A DNA stretch of 9,960 nt, taken from NCBI GenBank assembly GCA_002423265.1, contig DIVE01000072.1, positions 28,174 through 38,133 on the forward strand, in the 5' to 3' direction. Shown here piece after piece: positions 1 through 6,433 of the stretch. The stretch's first letter is position 1. Every line of letters starts with the position of its first letter. A model generated the notes under the pieces. That model was not told the origin of the DNA. It saw only the letters and a program-made list of their open reading frames with translations, and did no database searches. This stretch comes from Methylophilaceae bacterium UBA6140. Lineage in GTDB: Bacteria > Pseudomonadota > Gammaproteobacteria > Burkholderiales > Methylophilaceae. The translations under genes were made by a program, and so were the position numbers.

Positions 1-737
1 CCCTCGACCTGTGTCAGCAGGTTGATCGGCACGCTCTCCGGCGGGCGCGTCATGTTCGCCAGCTGCGCAATCAAGCCGGCGCGTTGAACGCGGGATTCGC
101 CCATGCCGATGATGCCGCCGCAACAAACGTTGATATCGGCCTCGCGTACACGGTCGAGGGTATCGAGGCGGTCCTGATAGGTTCGCGTGCTGATGACGTC
201 ACCGTAGAACTCGGGCGAGGTGTCGAGGTTGTGGTTATAGTAGTCCAGCCCCGCCTCCTTCAACTGCTCGGCCTGGCCTTCTTTCAACATGCCAAGCGTG
301 GCACAGGTTTCCAGCCCCATTGCCTTGACTTCCTGCACCATTTTCAGCACCGGCTCCAGATCGCGCTGCTTGGGACTGCGCCATGCCGCCCCCATGCAGA
401 AACGGCTGGCGCCGCTTTCCTTCGCAGCTCTGGCAGCGGCCAGCACTTCTTCCAGCTGCATCAGGTCCTGATTCTCGACATCGGTCTGGTAGCGCGCGGC
501 CTGCGGGCAGTAGCCGCAGTCTTCCGAGCAGCCGCCGGTCTTGATCGACAGCAAAGTGCTGACCTGCACCTGGTTCGGATCGAAGTTTGCACGATGGACG
601 GTCTGCGCGCGATAAATCAAATCGCTGAACGGCAGCTCGAAGAGTTCGACGATCTCCGCCACGCGCCAGCGTGCTGCGTTTTCTGCAGCGGGCATATCCT
701 TTTTCATACTGCTCGTATCGACGACAGCTTCAATCAT
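1..737 (-). CDS. bioB: Biotin synthase, partial (C-terminus beyond left edge)
   Basis: Radical-SAM enzyme that inserts sulfur into dethiobiotin to make biotin, the last step of the pathway; cytosolic, with one [4Fe-4S] and one [2Fe-2S] cluster. Seen: the radical-SAM CxxxCxxC motif is C70/C74/C77 within [13 protein letters not shown]. Downstream are the family segments [31 protein letters not shown] and [12 protein letters not shown], which carry the cysteines that ligate the second cluster in known BioB. The last visible residues, PESVPINLL, are also typical. There are 245 codons here; family members are usually about 315-350 residues, so roughly the last quarter is missing. The ATG at 735-737 has a good GGGAG ribosome site at 744-748, 6 nt upstream. 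It follows the membrane-protein gene by 19 nt, so both are probably one transcript. No other biotin gene is visible, and no BirA-type operator was recognised. The function is secure. Confidence 0.97.
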   Translation of the reverse strand, partial: MIEAVVDTSSMKKDMPAAENAARWRVAEIVELFELPFSDLIYRAQTVHRANFDPNQVQVSTLLSIKTGGCSEDCGYCPQAARYQTDVENQDLMQLEEVLAAARAAKESGASRFCMGAAWRSPKQRDLEPVLKMVQEVKAMGLETCATLGMLKEGQAEQLKEAGLDYYNHNLDTSPEFYGDVISTRTYQDRLDTLDRVREADINVCCGGIIGMGESRVQRAGLIAQLANMTRPPESVPINLLTQVE

Positions 738-756
738 GCTGATCTCCCTTTTTTCA

Positions 757-1158
757 TTAATGTTCGTCAGATTCAAATTGGATATCCTGCCAGGGTTCTT
801 TCTTCGCTCGCAGCAGGTCGCGCACGCCGAAAGGAACGACTACAAGGATACAAACCAGCCAGATCGCGATTGCCAAAGGCAGCCAACCGCCCATCGCCTT
901 GGCCATTTGTGGGCTAAAATTGAGGACGACGACCAGCGCGCCGACAATGCCGTAGAAACGATAAGCCGAATACTTGATGTATCCGCAGACCTTGGGGTTG
1001 GGGTGGCAAGCCGCCGCCGCATAGACGAAAATGGAAGCGGCGATCCATAACAGCATCGGAATCACGGCCGGCAGAAGCAGGACAGCAAGAATGGAAAAGA
1101 ATGTAAACGTTTGCGCGGCGCGCATTTGCTGCGCAGCGGAACAGGTTTTAATCGACAT
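757..1158 (-). CDS. Small membrane protein of unknown function
   Basis: 133 residues, family not recognised. Hydrophobic stretches at about residues 17-50 (long enough for one or two helices), 68-86 and 92-112 predict an integral inner-membrane protein. The C-terminal tail after residue 113 is charged and probably soluble ([17 protein letters not shown]). Two cysteines (C51, C58) bracket a short polar loop between the first hydrophobic region and the second. ATG at 1156-1158 is chosen because it sits about 20 nt downstream of the TSS expected from the TATAAT at 1185-1190. Its ribosome site is weak (a GGG about 7 nt upstream), but the alternative Met12 has none. It precedes bioB by 19 nt in the same direction, so co-transcription is likely. 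A role in biotin metabolism is only a guess from position. Confidence 0.8.
   Translation of the reverse strand: MSIKTCSAAQQMRAAQTFTFFSILAVLLLPAVIPMLLWIAASIFVYAAAACHPNPKVCGYIKYSAYRFYGIVGALVVVLNFSPQMAKAMGGWLPLAIAIWLVCILVVVPFGVRDLLRAKKEPWQDIQFESDEH
1125..1152 (+). promoter_or_regulatory. Weak candidate promoter for comF-trmL
   Basis: TTGCTG at 1125-1130 and TTTAAT at 1147-1152, separated by 16 nt, inside the 5' coding end of the divergent membrane-protein gene. A second -10-like TATAAC at 1187-1192 overlaps the opposite-strand TATAAT but has no recognisable -35 and would leave a leader of only about 16 nt. Which of these drives comF cannot be decided from sequence alone. Confidence 0.2.
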
Positions 1159-1184
1159 GGACGGATCCCGAAAAAATTTTCGAC

Positions 1185-1212
1185 ATTATAACTTGTTAAG
1201 GAAAAAACCCAA
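1185..1212 (-). promoter_or_regulatory. Probable sigma-70 promoter of the membrane-protein/bioB operon
   Basis: Read on the minus strand, a perfect TATAAT lies at 1185-1190. A weaker -35 match, TTGGGT at 1207-1212, is 16 nt upstream. The expected start of transcription is near 1178, giving a leader of about 20 nt before the ATG at 1158. The -10 box is strong and the -35 poor. The gene pair has no other candidate upstream before comF begins. Confidence 0.5.
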
Positions 1213-1214
1213 TA

Positions 1215-1913
1215 TTGATTAACTATAGATTAAAAATTAATCAGTTGTTGTTTCCGCAAGCCTGCATGCTTTGTGCAGCGCCCGCCGGCGGTGAACTCGC
1301 ACTGTGTCCGGATTGCCTGCAAGACCTGCCATGGCAGACATCTTCGGCCTGCCCCCAATGCGGCCTGCCATCGCACGACAGCCAGCTGTGCGGCAACTGC
1401 CTCAAATCCACGCCGGCCTTCGATCGCACGCGCGCACTCTTCAATTACGCTTATCCGCTCGCCCAGATATTGCAACGCTACAAATACCGGCAGGCGCTGC
1501 ACATCGCGCAAAGTTTCAGTACGCTGATGCTGCAACGCTTTTACGGAATTTCAGGTTTCGACCGCATCATTCCAATGCCGCTACACCCGAGACGGCTGGC
1601 CGAGCGAGGCTTCAACCAGTCGCTGGAGATCGCCCGCCTGCTCAACAAGCAGTTGCATGGCACGCTCGATACCGCATCCTGCCAGCGCATCCGTTTTTCG
1701 CCGCCGCAAGCCAGCCTGCCACTGAAAGCCCGTGTCAAGAACATGCGCGGCGCCTTTCGTTGCGAACAGCGGCTCGACGGCCAGCGTGTCCTGCTGATCG
1801 ACGACGTCATGACCACAGGCGCCAGCCTGCACGCTCTGGCGGCCACAGTAAAAGCTGCCGGCGCTTCGCATGTAGAATGCTGGGTTGTTGCCCGCACACA
1901 AGCCAAAGGATAG
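1215..1913 (+). CDS. comF: ComF family phosphoribosyltransferase-like protein
   Basis: 232 residues. ComF/GntX proteins have an N-terminal zinc-binding region and a type-I phosphoribosyltransferase fold. They are linked to DNA uptake in competent bacteria and to use of DNA as a nutrient, but the reaction is not established. Seen: four CxxC-type pairs at C17/C20, C31/C34, C46/C49 and C59/C62. These are followed by the family segment RRLAERGFNQS (about 126-136) and the PRPP-binding loop VLLIDDVMTTGAS at 192-204. Start choice: the only usable codon that keeps C17 is TTG at 1215, since the first in-frame ATG (1266) falls inside the first zinc pair. The nearest ribosome site is AAGGA at 1198-1202, 12 nt upstream, which is rather far and suggests modest translation. 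trmL follows after 8 nt. No other competence gene is in view. Confidence 0.93.
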   Translation: MINYRLKINQLLFPQACMLCAAPAGGELALCPDCLQDLPWQTSSACPQCGLPSHDSQLCGNCLKSTPAFDRTRALFNYAYPLAQILQRYKYRQALHIAQSFSTLMLQRFYGISGFDRIIPMPLHPRRLAERGFNQSLEIARLLNKQLHGTLDTASCQRIRFSPPQASLPLKARVKNMRGAFRCEQRLDGQRVLLIDDVMTTGASLHALAATVKAAGASHVECWVVARTQAKG

Positions 1914-1921
1914 GCACCCCC

Positions 1922-2386
1922 ATGTTTCATGTCGTTTTGTTCGAACCCGAGATCCCGCCCAACACCGGCAATATCATCCGGCTCTGCGCCAATACCGGCG
2001 CCCGCCTGCATCTGGTCAAGCCACTGGGATTCAGCCTGGAAGACGCGCAACTGAAGCGCGCGGGGCTGGATTATCACGAATACGCAAGCTTGCAGGTGCA
2101 CGAAAACTGGCAAGCCTGCAAGACGGCACTGAGCGGCAAGCGCATGTTCGCGCTGACGACCAAAGGCAGCAAACGCCATACGGACGTGCAGTTTCAAGCG
2201 GACGACGTCTTCGTTTTCGGCCCGGAAACGCGCGGCCTGCCGCAAGAAATCCGCGACGAATTCGCGCCCGGACAACGGCTGCGGCTGCCGATGCTGCCGC
2301 AAAGCCGCAGTCTCAACCTGTCGAACTCGGTCGCGGTGCTGGTTTATGAAGCCTGGCGTCAGAGTGGGTTTAACGGCGGCCTTTAA
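1922..2386 (+). CDS. trmL: tRNA (cytidine(34)-2'-O)-methyltransferase TrmL
   Basis: 154 residues, against about 157 for E. coli TrmL (YibK). This SPOUT-fold enzyme uses S-adenosylmethionine to methylate the 2'-OH of the wobble nucleotide in certain leucine tRNAs. Seen: the N-terminal motif PPNTGNIIRLCANTG (residues 12-26), the SAM-knot segment VFGPETRGLP (about 99-108) and the final motif LPMLPQSRSLNLSNSVAV (about 121-138). The latter two form the trefoil knot and SAM site in the family. An AAAGGA ribosome site at 1905-1910 overlaps the end of comF, so the two genes are probably translated from one mRNA. The reading frame is open further upstream, but the ATG at 1922 gives the exact family N-terminus. 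A strong terminator follows 44 nt after the stop. Confidence 0.96.
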   Translation: MFHVVLFEPEIPPNTGNIIRLCANTGARLHLVKPLGFSLEDAQLKRAGLDYHEYASLQVHENWQACKTALSGKRMFALTTKGSKRHTDVQFQADDVFVFGPETRGLPQEIRDEFAPGQRLRLPMLPQSRSLNLSNSVAVLVYEAWRQSGFNGGL

Positions 2387-2430
2387 ACTTTAAGCCGATA
2401 TCGGGTAAACTTCCGCCACGGATTCCAGTG

Positions 2431-2456
2431 CGCCTGAAGAATTTCAGGCGTTTTTT
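2431..2456 (+). terminator. Rho-independent terminator after comF-trmL
   Basis: Perfect 8-bp stem CGCCTGAA (2431-2438) / TTCAGGCG (2443-2450) with a GAAT loop, followed directly by six T (2451-2456). This is a textbook intrinsic terminator on the plus strand. It ends only 22 nt before the start codon of the next gene, so it could also act as an attenuator for that gene. Confidence 0.9.
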
Positions 2457-2478
2457 CGTCAAGTTCAAAGAGAGCACA

Positions 2479-4164
2479 ATGCCGTCAAAACAGACCTCCG
2501 GTCAGCCCAACTGGCACATCGTTTTAAACCTTTATCTGTTTTTCTTCTATTTTTCCGGCATTACCCACCTGCTACTGCAACTCAGCGACAGCACGATCTT
2601 CGTCGGCTTCAGGCAAGCGGTCTACATGAGCCTGCTGTGGCTGGTGCCGGTGCTGCTGTTCCCGGACAGGACCCGCGCCATTGCAGCCGTGATCGGCGTG
2701 GTGCTGTGGGCCGCATCGCTGGTAAGCCTGGGTTACTTCTGTATCTATGGGCAGGAGTTCTCACAAAGCGTGCTGTTCATCATCTTCGAGTCCAACCCTG
2801 CCGAATCGAGCGAATATATCGCCCAGTATTTTCGCTGGTGGATGTTGCTGGTGTTTGCCGCCCACACTGCGATAGCGATCTTCCTCTGGCGGCGTTTGCG
2901 CACACCTGCTCTTTCGCCCCGCACAGCAAAGATCGCCAGCCTCGTCATCGTGACCTTCCTGTTCCTGTTTCCTCTGTTCAAGGAATCGGTGGTCAAGGGG
3001 CAAGGCTGGGATGAAGCGGTAGACAAACTGCAAAGACGGATGGAACCGGCGGAACCATGGCAGATGGTCGTCGGCTATCTGCAATACCGCAAGCAACTGA
3101 ACAACATGCAAAGCCTGCTGGAAAAAAATGCCGCGCTGCCGCCGGTCGAGAATCTGCAGGATGCTTATCGCGATCTGCCTTCGACGCTGGTGATGGTGAT
3201 CGGCGAATCCACCAACCGCCAGCATTTCAGCCTCTATGGCTATCAGCGCCCGACCACGCCCAGACTGGATGCGATGAAAGACCAGCTAACCGTTTTCAAT
3301 CAGGTCGTATCGCCCAGACCCTACACCATCGAGTCACTGGAACAGGTGCTGACCTTCGCCGACCAGCAGAACCCCGACCTCAGCCTGACCAGACCTTCGC
3401 TGATGAACATCATGAAACAGGCGGGCTACAAGACCTACTGGATCACCAACCAGCAAACCATCACCAAGCGCAATACCATGCTGACCACATTCTCCAAACA
3501 TATGGATGTGCAGCATTACATGAACAACAGCCGCGCGCAGAATTCGCGCGAATACGACGAGAACGTCTTCGCGCCGTTCGAGGAGGTGCTGAACGACGAT
3601 GCGCCGCGCAAGTTCATTGTCGTCCACCTGCTCGGCACGCACATGAAATACGACTACCGCTATCCGCCGGAATTCGCCAGATTCAACGACCGTGAAGGTA
3701 TTCTGCCGGTGATGAACGAAGACCAGGTCGAGGTCATCAACAGCTACGACAACGCGGTGCTGTACAACGATTTCGTCGTCACCAGCCTGATCGGGAAACT
3801 GGCCGCCAGGGATACGCGCAGTCTGATGCTGTACTTCGCCGATCATGGCGAAGATGTCTACGACACGCCGCCGCACAAGATGCTGGGACGCAATGAAAGC
3901 AGCCCGACGCTGGCGATGTACGCCGTACCCTTCATGCTCTGGACTTCGCCCGCCTGGCAGGCAACCACCCCGCGCGACTTTTCCGCCTACACGGACAGAC
4001 CCTATAGCCTGTCACATTTCATTCACACCTGGGCCGACCTGACCGGCCTCAGCTTCGACGACTGGGATAAACAGAAAAGCCTGATCAGCGACGCGTTCGT
4101 AGAACACCCGCTGTGGGTCGGCAACCCTGATGGCAAACGGCCGCTGATAGAGTTCAAGCAGTAG
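2479..4164 (+). CDS. Phosphoethanolamine transferase, EptC/CptA/OpgE-like
   Basis: 561 residues. An inner-membrane enzyme with a periplasmic alkaline-phosphatase/sulfatase-type domain that would move phosphoethanolamine from phosphatidylethanolamine to a surface acceptor. In relatives the acceptor is LPS core (EptC/CptA), lipid A (EptA) or periplasmic glucan (OpgE); the acceptor here is unknown. Seen: about five N-terminal hydrophobic segments (roughly 14-33, 47-62, 67-90, 121-137, 152-167), then the catalytic domain. Likely zinc ligands are E243 in VIGESTNR, D455-H456 in YFADHGED and H466; H388 is in HLLGTHMKYDYRYP. The likely nucleophile is T283 in RPYTIES, 40 residues after E243, the same spacing as E240-T280 in Neisseria EptA. 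The text resembles EptC/OpgE (GEST, SLYGY, RPTTP) more than EptA/MCR. ATG 2479 is chosen, with AAAGAGAG at 2467-2474 just upstream; the open frame back to GTG 2428 translates the terminator hairpin and is not credible. Convergent with gpsA. Confidence 0.93.
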   Translation: MPSKQTSGQPNWHIVLNLYLFFFYFSGITHLLLQLSDSTIFVGFRQAVYMSLLWLVPVLLFPDRTRAIAAVIGVVLWAASLVSLGYFCIYGQEFSQSVLFIIFESNPAESSEYIAQYFRWWMLLVFAAHTAIAIFLWRRLRTPALSPRTAKIASLVIVTFLFLFPLFKESVVKGQGWDEAVDKLQRRMEPAEPWQMVVGYLQYRKQLNNMQSLLEKNAALPPVENLQDAYRDLPSTLVMVIGESTNRQHFSLYGYQRPTTPRLDAMKDQLTVFNQVVSPRPYTIESLEQVLTFADQQNPDLSLTRPSLMNIMKQAGYKTYWITNQQTITKRNTMLTTFSKHMDVQHYMNNSRAQNSREYDENVFAPFEEVLNDDAPRKFIVVHLLGTHMKYDYRYPPEFARFNDREGILPVMNEDQVEVINSYDNAVLYNDFVVTSLIGKLAARDTRSLMLYFADHGEDVYDTPPHKMLGRNESSPTLAMYAVPFMLWTSPAWQATTPRDFSAYTDRPYSLSHFIHTWADLTGLSFDDWDKQKSLISDAFVEHPLWVGNPDGKRPLIEFKQ

Positions 4165-4165
4165 G

Positions 4166-4206
4166 TTGAGCGGTTAAGAATAGCGCTCAAGATCAATTGA
4201 GCGTTA
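4166..4206 (+). repeat. Direct/inverted repeat cluster in a convergent intergenic region
   Basis: TTGAGCGGTTAA (4166-4177) and TTGAGCGTTAA (4197-4207) are near-identical direct repeats. Between them lies the reverse complement CGCTCAA (4184-4190). The middle segment can pair with either flank. With the right flank it forms a 10-bp stem (4181-4190 / 4197-4206, one G-U pair) with a 6-nt loop. No T-run follows, so it is not a classical terminator. It begins 2 nt after the transferase stop codon and may protect or end that transcript. Confidence 0.5.
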
Positions 4207-4237
4207 ACAACTGCGCTGAAAACGGATTGGGATAGGG

Positions 4238-4270
4238 AGAAAACCTGCGGCCGCATGTGCTGGCCGCAGG
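4238..4270 (-). terminator. Rho-independent terminator of the secB-SH3-gpsA operon
   Basis: On the minus strand a perfect 9-bp GC-rich stem CCTGCGGCC / GGCCGCAGG (4262-4270 with 4244-4252) and a 9-nt loop are followed by TTTTCT (4243-4238). It begins 6 nt after the gpsA stop. The T-tract is short, but stem strength and position fit an intrinsic terminator. Confidence 0.8.
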
Positions 4271-4276
4271 CCAATG

Positions 4277-5269
4277 TCAGAGTGCTTCCGGCTTTTGTTC
4301 GCGGCCAAGCAGGTTCTCGACGGCTTCGCGCGGCGAACGTCCGTTCGAGAGAACCTGATTCACCTCCGACGTGATCGGCATCTCAACCCCCAGCGTGGCG
4401 GCGCGATTGAACACTTCGCGGGCGGTGTGCACGCCTTCGGCGACATGCCCGAGTTGCTGCAGTATCGTGGCCAAGGTCTGACCGCTTGCGAGCCGCAGGC
4501 CGACCTCGCGATTACGTGAATATTCGCCGGTACAGGTCAGTATCAGATCGCCCGCGCCGGTCAAGCCCATGAAGGTTTCCTTTTTGCCGCCGAGTGCAAC
4601 GCCGAAACGGGTCATCTCGGCCAGCCCGCGCGTGATCAGCGCAGCGCGCGCATTGCTGCCGAATTTCATGCCGTCGCTGATACCGGCAGCAATCGCCATC
4701 ACATTCTTCACCGCGCCGCCGACCGAAACACCAATGACGTCATGACTGGTGTAAACGCGCAGATTACCGCCGTGAATCAACACACCCGCCTCGTTTGCAA
4801 ACTGCCCGCTGGCTGATGCGATGGTCACGGCCGTCGGTAGTCCGCGCGCCAGCTCTGCGGCAAAGCTTGGCCCGGAAAGCACACCCCAGCAATGATCGTC
4901 ACCCAGCTCTTCTTCGGCCACCTCGTAGGGCAGCTTGGCGCTTGCCGGCTCCAGACCCTTGGAAGCCCAGACCAGCGGTGCCTTGCAACCGGTACGGCGA
5001 ATATCGGCCAGCATCTGTCGGAAGGCGCTGCTCGGCACAACCGATATGATCAAGCTCGCAGCGTCAATCGCGGCGGCAAGGTCTTGTTCGACGGTCAGAC
5101 CGGAATTAAAAGGAAAATCGCCAAGATACTGGCTGTTGCATCCCGCGTTACGCATTGCCGCAGCATGCTCGCTGTTACGGGTCCAGAGCGCAACCTGATG
5201 ACGCTGGCTCAGTTGTATGGCAAGCGCCGTACCCCAGGCACCTGCGCCGAGAACGGCTATTTTTTTCAA
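4277..5269 (-). CDS. gpsA: NAD(P)+-dependent glycerol-3-phosphate dehydrogenase
   Basis: 330 residues, the usual length. This cytosolic enzyme reduces dihydroxyacetone phosphate to sn-glycerol 3-phosphate, the backbone precursor of phospholipids. Seen: the Rossmann motif VLGAGAWGTALA (residues 6-17), ASKGLEP (102-108), GVLSGPSFAAELARGLPT (129-146) and VGGAVKNVMAIAAGISDGMK (183-202), which contains the expected catalytic lysine K188. NARAALITRGLAEM and GLTGAGDLILTCT follow. The start is TTG at 5267-5269, giving the family N-terminus MKKIAVLGAGAWG; no ATG fits. The ribosome site is weak (GGAAGCGAG region, 5276-5284), which suggests dependence on translation of the preceding gene. It lies 45 nt after the SH3-protein gene and is the last gene of the operon before the terminator. 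Confidence 0.97.
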   Translation of the reverse strand: MKKIAVLGAGAWGTALAIQLSQRHQVALWTRNSEHAAAMRNAGCNSQYLGDFPFNSGLTVEQDLAAAIDAASLIISVVPSSAFRQMLADIRRTGCKAPLVWASKGLEPASAKLPYEVAEEELGDDHCWGVLSGPSFAAELARGLPTAVTIASASGQFANEAGVLIHGGNLRVYTSHDVIGVSVGGAVKNVMAIAAGISDGMKFGSNARAALITRGLAEMTRFGVALGGKKETFMGLTGAGDLILTCTGEYSRNREVGLRLASGQTLATILQQLGHVAEGVHTAREVFNRAATLGVEMPITSEVNQVLSNGRSPREAVENLLGREQKPEAL

Positions 5270-5314
5270 TCCCGACTCGCTTCCTGCATCACTCGCATAT
5301 CGCCTGCGGGGCCA

Positions 5315-5758
5315 TCAAAACCCCCAGACTGCCGTCGTTTGCACATAGCCGGCAAGACCGTCACGATGCCTGACCCTGACCCAGCCGGAAGTCGTTTCCA
5401 GGTAATCCAGCACGACGTCTTTCTGCAAACGCGAAACGAGCGGAGCCGCTGCATCCGCCGACTCGCGCATCTCGGCGTTATCCTGCACGACGATAACGGT
5501 ACGCTTGGGGCTGAGCTGGCGCGATTCAATCCAGGTCAGGCCACCCTGATTGTCGCGCACCTTCACCCAGTCGCCCAGATTGACGATGATTTCGACCGGA
5601 TAACCTTCCCAGATCACAAACAGCTTCTTTGCCTGCGCCGATGGCGCATCGAACAATACCGCTCTCGGAACGGCGATCGAACGGAACTCCAGTGCCGATA
5701 CCGTCAGCGGCAACAGTACCAGCAACAGGCACAGTAACGGGCGGAAAAAGGACGTCAC
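5315..5758 (-). CDS. Secreted protein with two bacterial SH3-type domains
   Basis: 147 residues. Seen: a clear signal peptide (basic start, hydrophobic core FFRPLLCLLLVLLPLTVSA, cleavage near residue 22), then two SH3b-like repeats. The first, about residues 25-85, contains GDWVKVRDNQGGLTWIESRQL; the second, about 88-145, contains SGWVRVRHRDGLAGYV. Together they fill the mature protein. Such domains are thought to bind peptidoglycan or protein ligands, so the likely location is the periplasm or outer envelope; the actual role is unknown. The start is GTG at 5756-5758, chosen because it gives a proper signal peptide and no in-frame ATG is available; the ribosome site is poor. It lies 15 nt after secB and 45 nt before gpsA, in the same operon. 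A secreted protein encoded beside the export chaperone SecB is suggestive only. Confidence 0.85.
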   Translation of the reverse strand: MTSFFRPLLCLLLVLLPLTVSALEFRSIAVPRAVLFDAPSAQAKKLFVIWEGYPVEIIVNLGDWVKVRDNQGGLTWIESRQLSPKRTVIVVQDNAEMRESADAAAPLVSRLQKDVVLDYLETTSGWVRVRHRDGLAGYVQTTAVWGF

Positions 5759-5773
5759 GTCAAGCGCCCGGGC

Positions 5774-6265
5774 TTAATGAGTGCTGGTGCCTTCTGCTTC
5801 TGCTGCCGCAGCCTGTTGTTGCTGTTGTTTTTGCTGCAGATACAAGGCTTCGAAATTGATCGGATTGAGCAGCACAGGCGGGAAGCCGGCACGGACGACG
5901 AGATCGGAAACCGCTTCGCGGGCATACGGAAAAAGAATGTTCGGGCAGGTCACTGCCAGCAGACCTTCGAGGTTTTCTTCCGGAATGTTGCGTGCCTGAA
6001 AAATACCCGCTTGCGCCACTTCGACCAGGAATACCGTCTTGTCTTCGATCTTGGAAGTCACCGTCACGGTGATGCTGACGTCGAACAGACCGTCTTCCAG
6101 CTTGCGCGCGGAATTGCTCAGCTCGATGCCAACCTGGGGCGTTTCACGCTGAAGGAAAATCTGCGGTGCATTCGGAATCTCAAGGGACAAATCCTTGACA
6201 TAGATTTTCTCGATACCGAATAACGGTTCTTGCACTTCTGCTGCTTGGTTCTGGTCTTCTGCCAT
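5774..6265 (-). CDS. secB: Protein-export chaperone SecB
   Basis: 163 residues, tetrameric cytosolic chaperone that holds precursor proteins unfolded and passes them to SecA for Sec-dependent export. Seen: the family segments [19 protein letters not shown] (about 16-34), [27 protein letters not shown] and [14 protein letters not shown]. The tail after about residue 143 is low complexity (a glutamine run, then an alanine/glutamate stretch); variable polar tails are common in SecB. ATG at 6263-6265 has a good AGGAAG ribosome site about 6 nt upstream. It is the first gene of the secB-SH3-gpsA set, 168 nt downstream of grxC, with its own probable promoter in that gap. Confidence 0.97.
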   Translation of the reverse strand: MAEDQNQAAEVQEPLFGIEKIYVKDLSLEIPNAPQIFLQRETPQVGIELSNSARKLEDGLFDVSITVTVTSKIEDKTVFLVEVAQAGIFQARNIPEENLEGLLAVTCPNILFPYAREAVSDLVVRAGFPPVLLNPINFEALYLQQKQQQQQAAAAEAEGTSTH

Positions 6266-6286
6266 GACACTTCCTAGTTATGCACG

Positions 6287-6314
6287 CCGGGTGCTTGAGT
6301 CCGGATGCTTGGGT
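6287..6314. repeat. Imperfect 14-nt tandem repeat in the probable secB leader
   Basis: CCGGGTGCTTGAGT (6287-6300) is followed without a gap by CCGGATGCTTGGGT (6301-6314), 12 of 14 bases identical. It lies 22-49 nt upstream of the secB start codon, downstream of the predicted promoter. It could be a local duplication or paired binding sites; no known operator was recognised. Confidence 0.5.
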
Positions 6315-6322
6315 TAAGCGAC

Positions 6323-6339
6323 GAAACCCTGCCGGTTTC
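6323..6339. other. Short hairpin in the secB leader
   Basis: Inverted repeat GAAACC (6323-6328) / GGTTTC (6334-6339) with a 5-nt loop. It sits next to the tandem repeat and is inside the secB transcript if the promoter at 6366-6394 is right. It has no T-tract on either strand, so it is not a terminator. A 6-bp stem could arise by chance. Confidence 0.3.
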
Positions 6340-6365
6340 ATGATCGCGGAAATTTTTAATCCGTC

Positions 6366-6394
6366 ATTCTATCTTTTTATGCAGGGCTTTTGAA
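6366..6394 (-). promoter_or_regulatory. Probable sigma-70 promoter of secB-SH3-gpsA
   Basis: On the minus strand, -35 TTCAAA (6389-6394, 4 of 6 consensus bases) and -10 TAGAAT (6366-6371, 5 of 6) are separated by exactly 17 nt. Transcription would start near 6359, giving a leader of about 94 nt that holds the hairpin and the tandem repeat. Read-through from the rhodanese-grxC pair upstream is also possible because no terminator is visible between grxC and secB. Confidence 0.5.
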
Positions 6395-6433
6395 TCCGCC
6401 TACTGCTTCAAGGGTTTTTACACCACGCAAAAA

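Noticed and set aside
84..917. 277-codon open frame on the plus strand
   Set aside because: It is antisense to bioB and the end of the membrane-protein gene, with no family features and no ribosome site.
1304..1921. Upstream extension of the trmL frame through comF
   Set aside because: The frame is open by chance inside comF; TrmL homologues begin at the ATG at 1922.
2428..2478. Extended N-terminus of the phosphoethanolamine transferase from GTG 2428
   Set aside because: These 17 codons translate the intrinsic terminator hairpin and T-run; ATG 2479 has a ribosome site and a normal N-terminus.
6323..6339. Hairpin as a terminator between grxC and secB
   Set aside because: It has no T-tract on either strand and lies downstream of the probable secB promoter.
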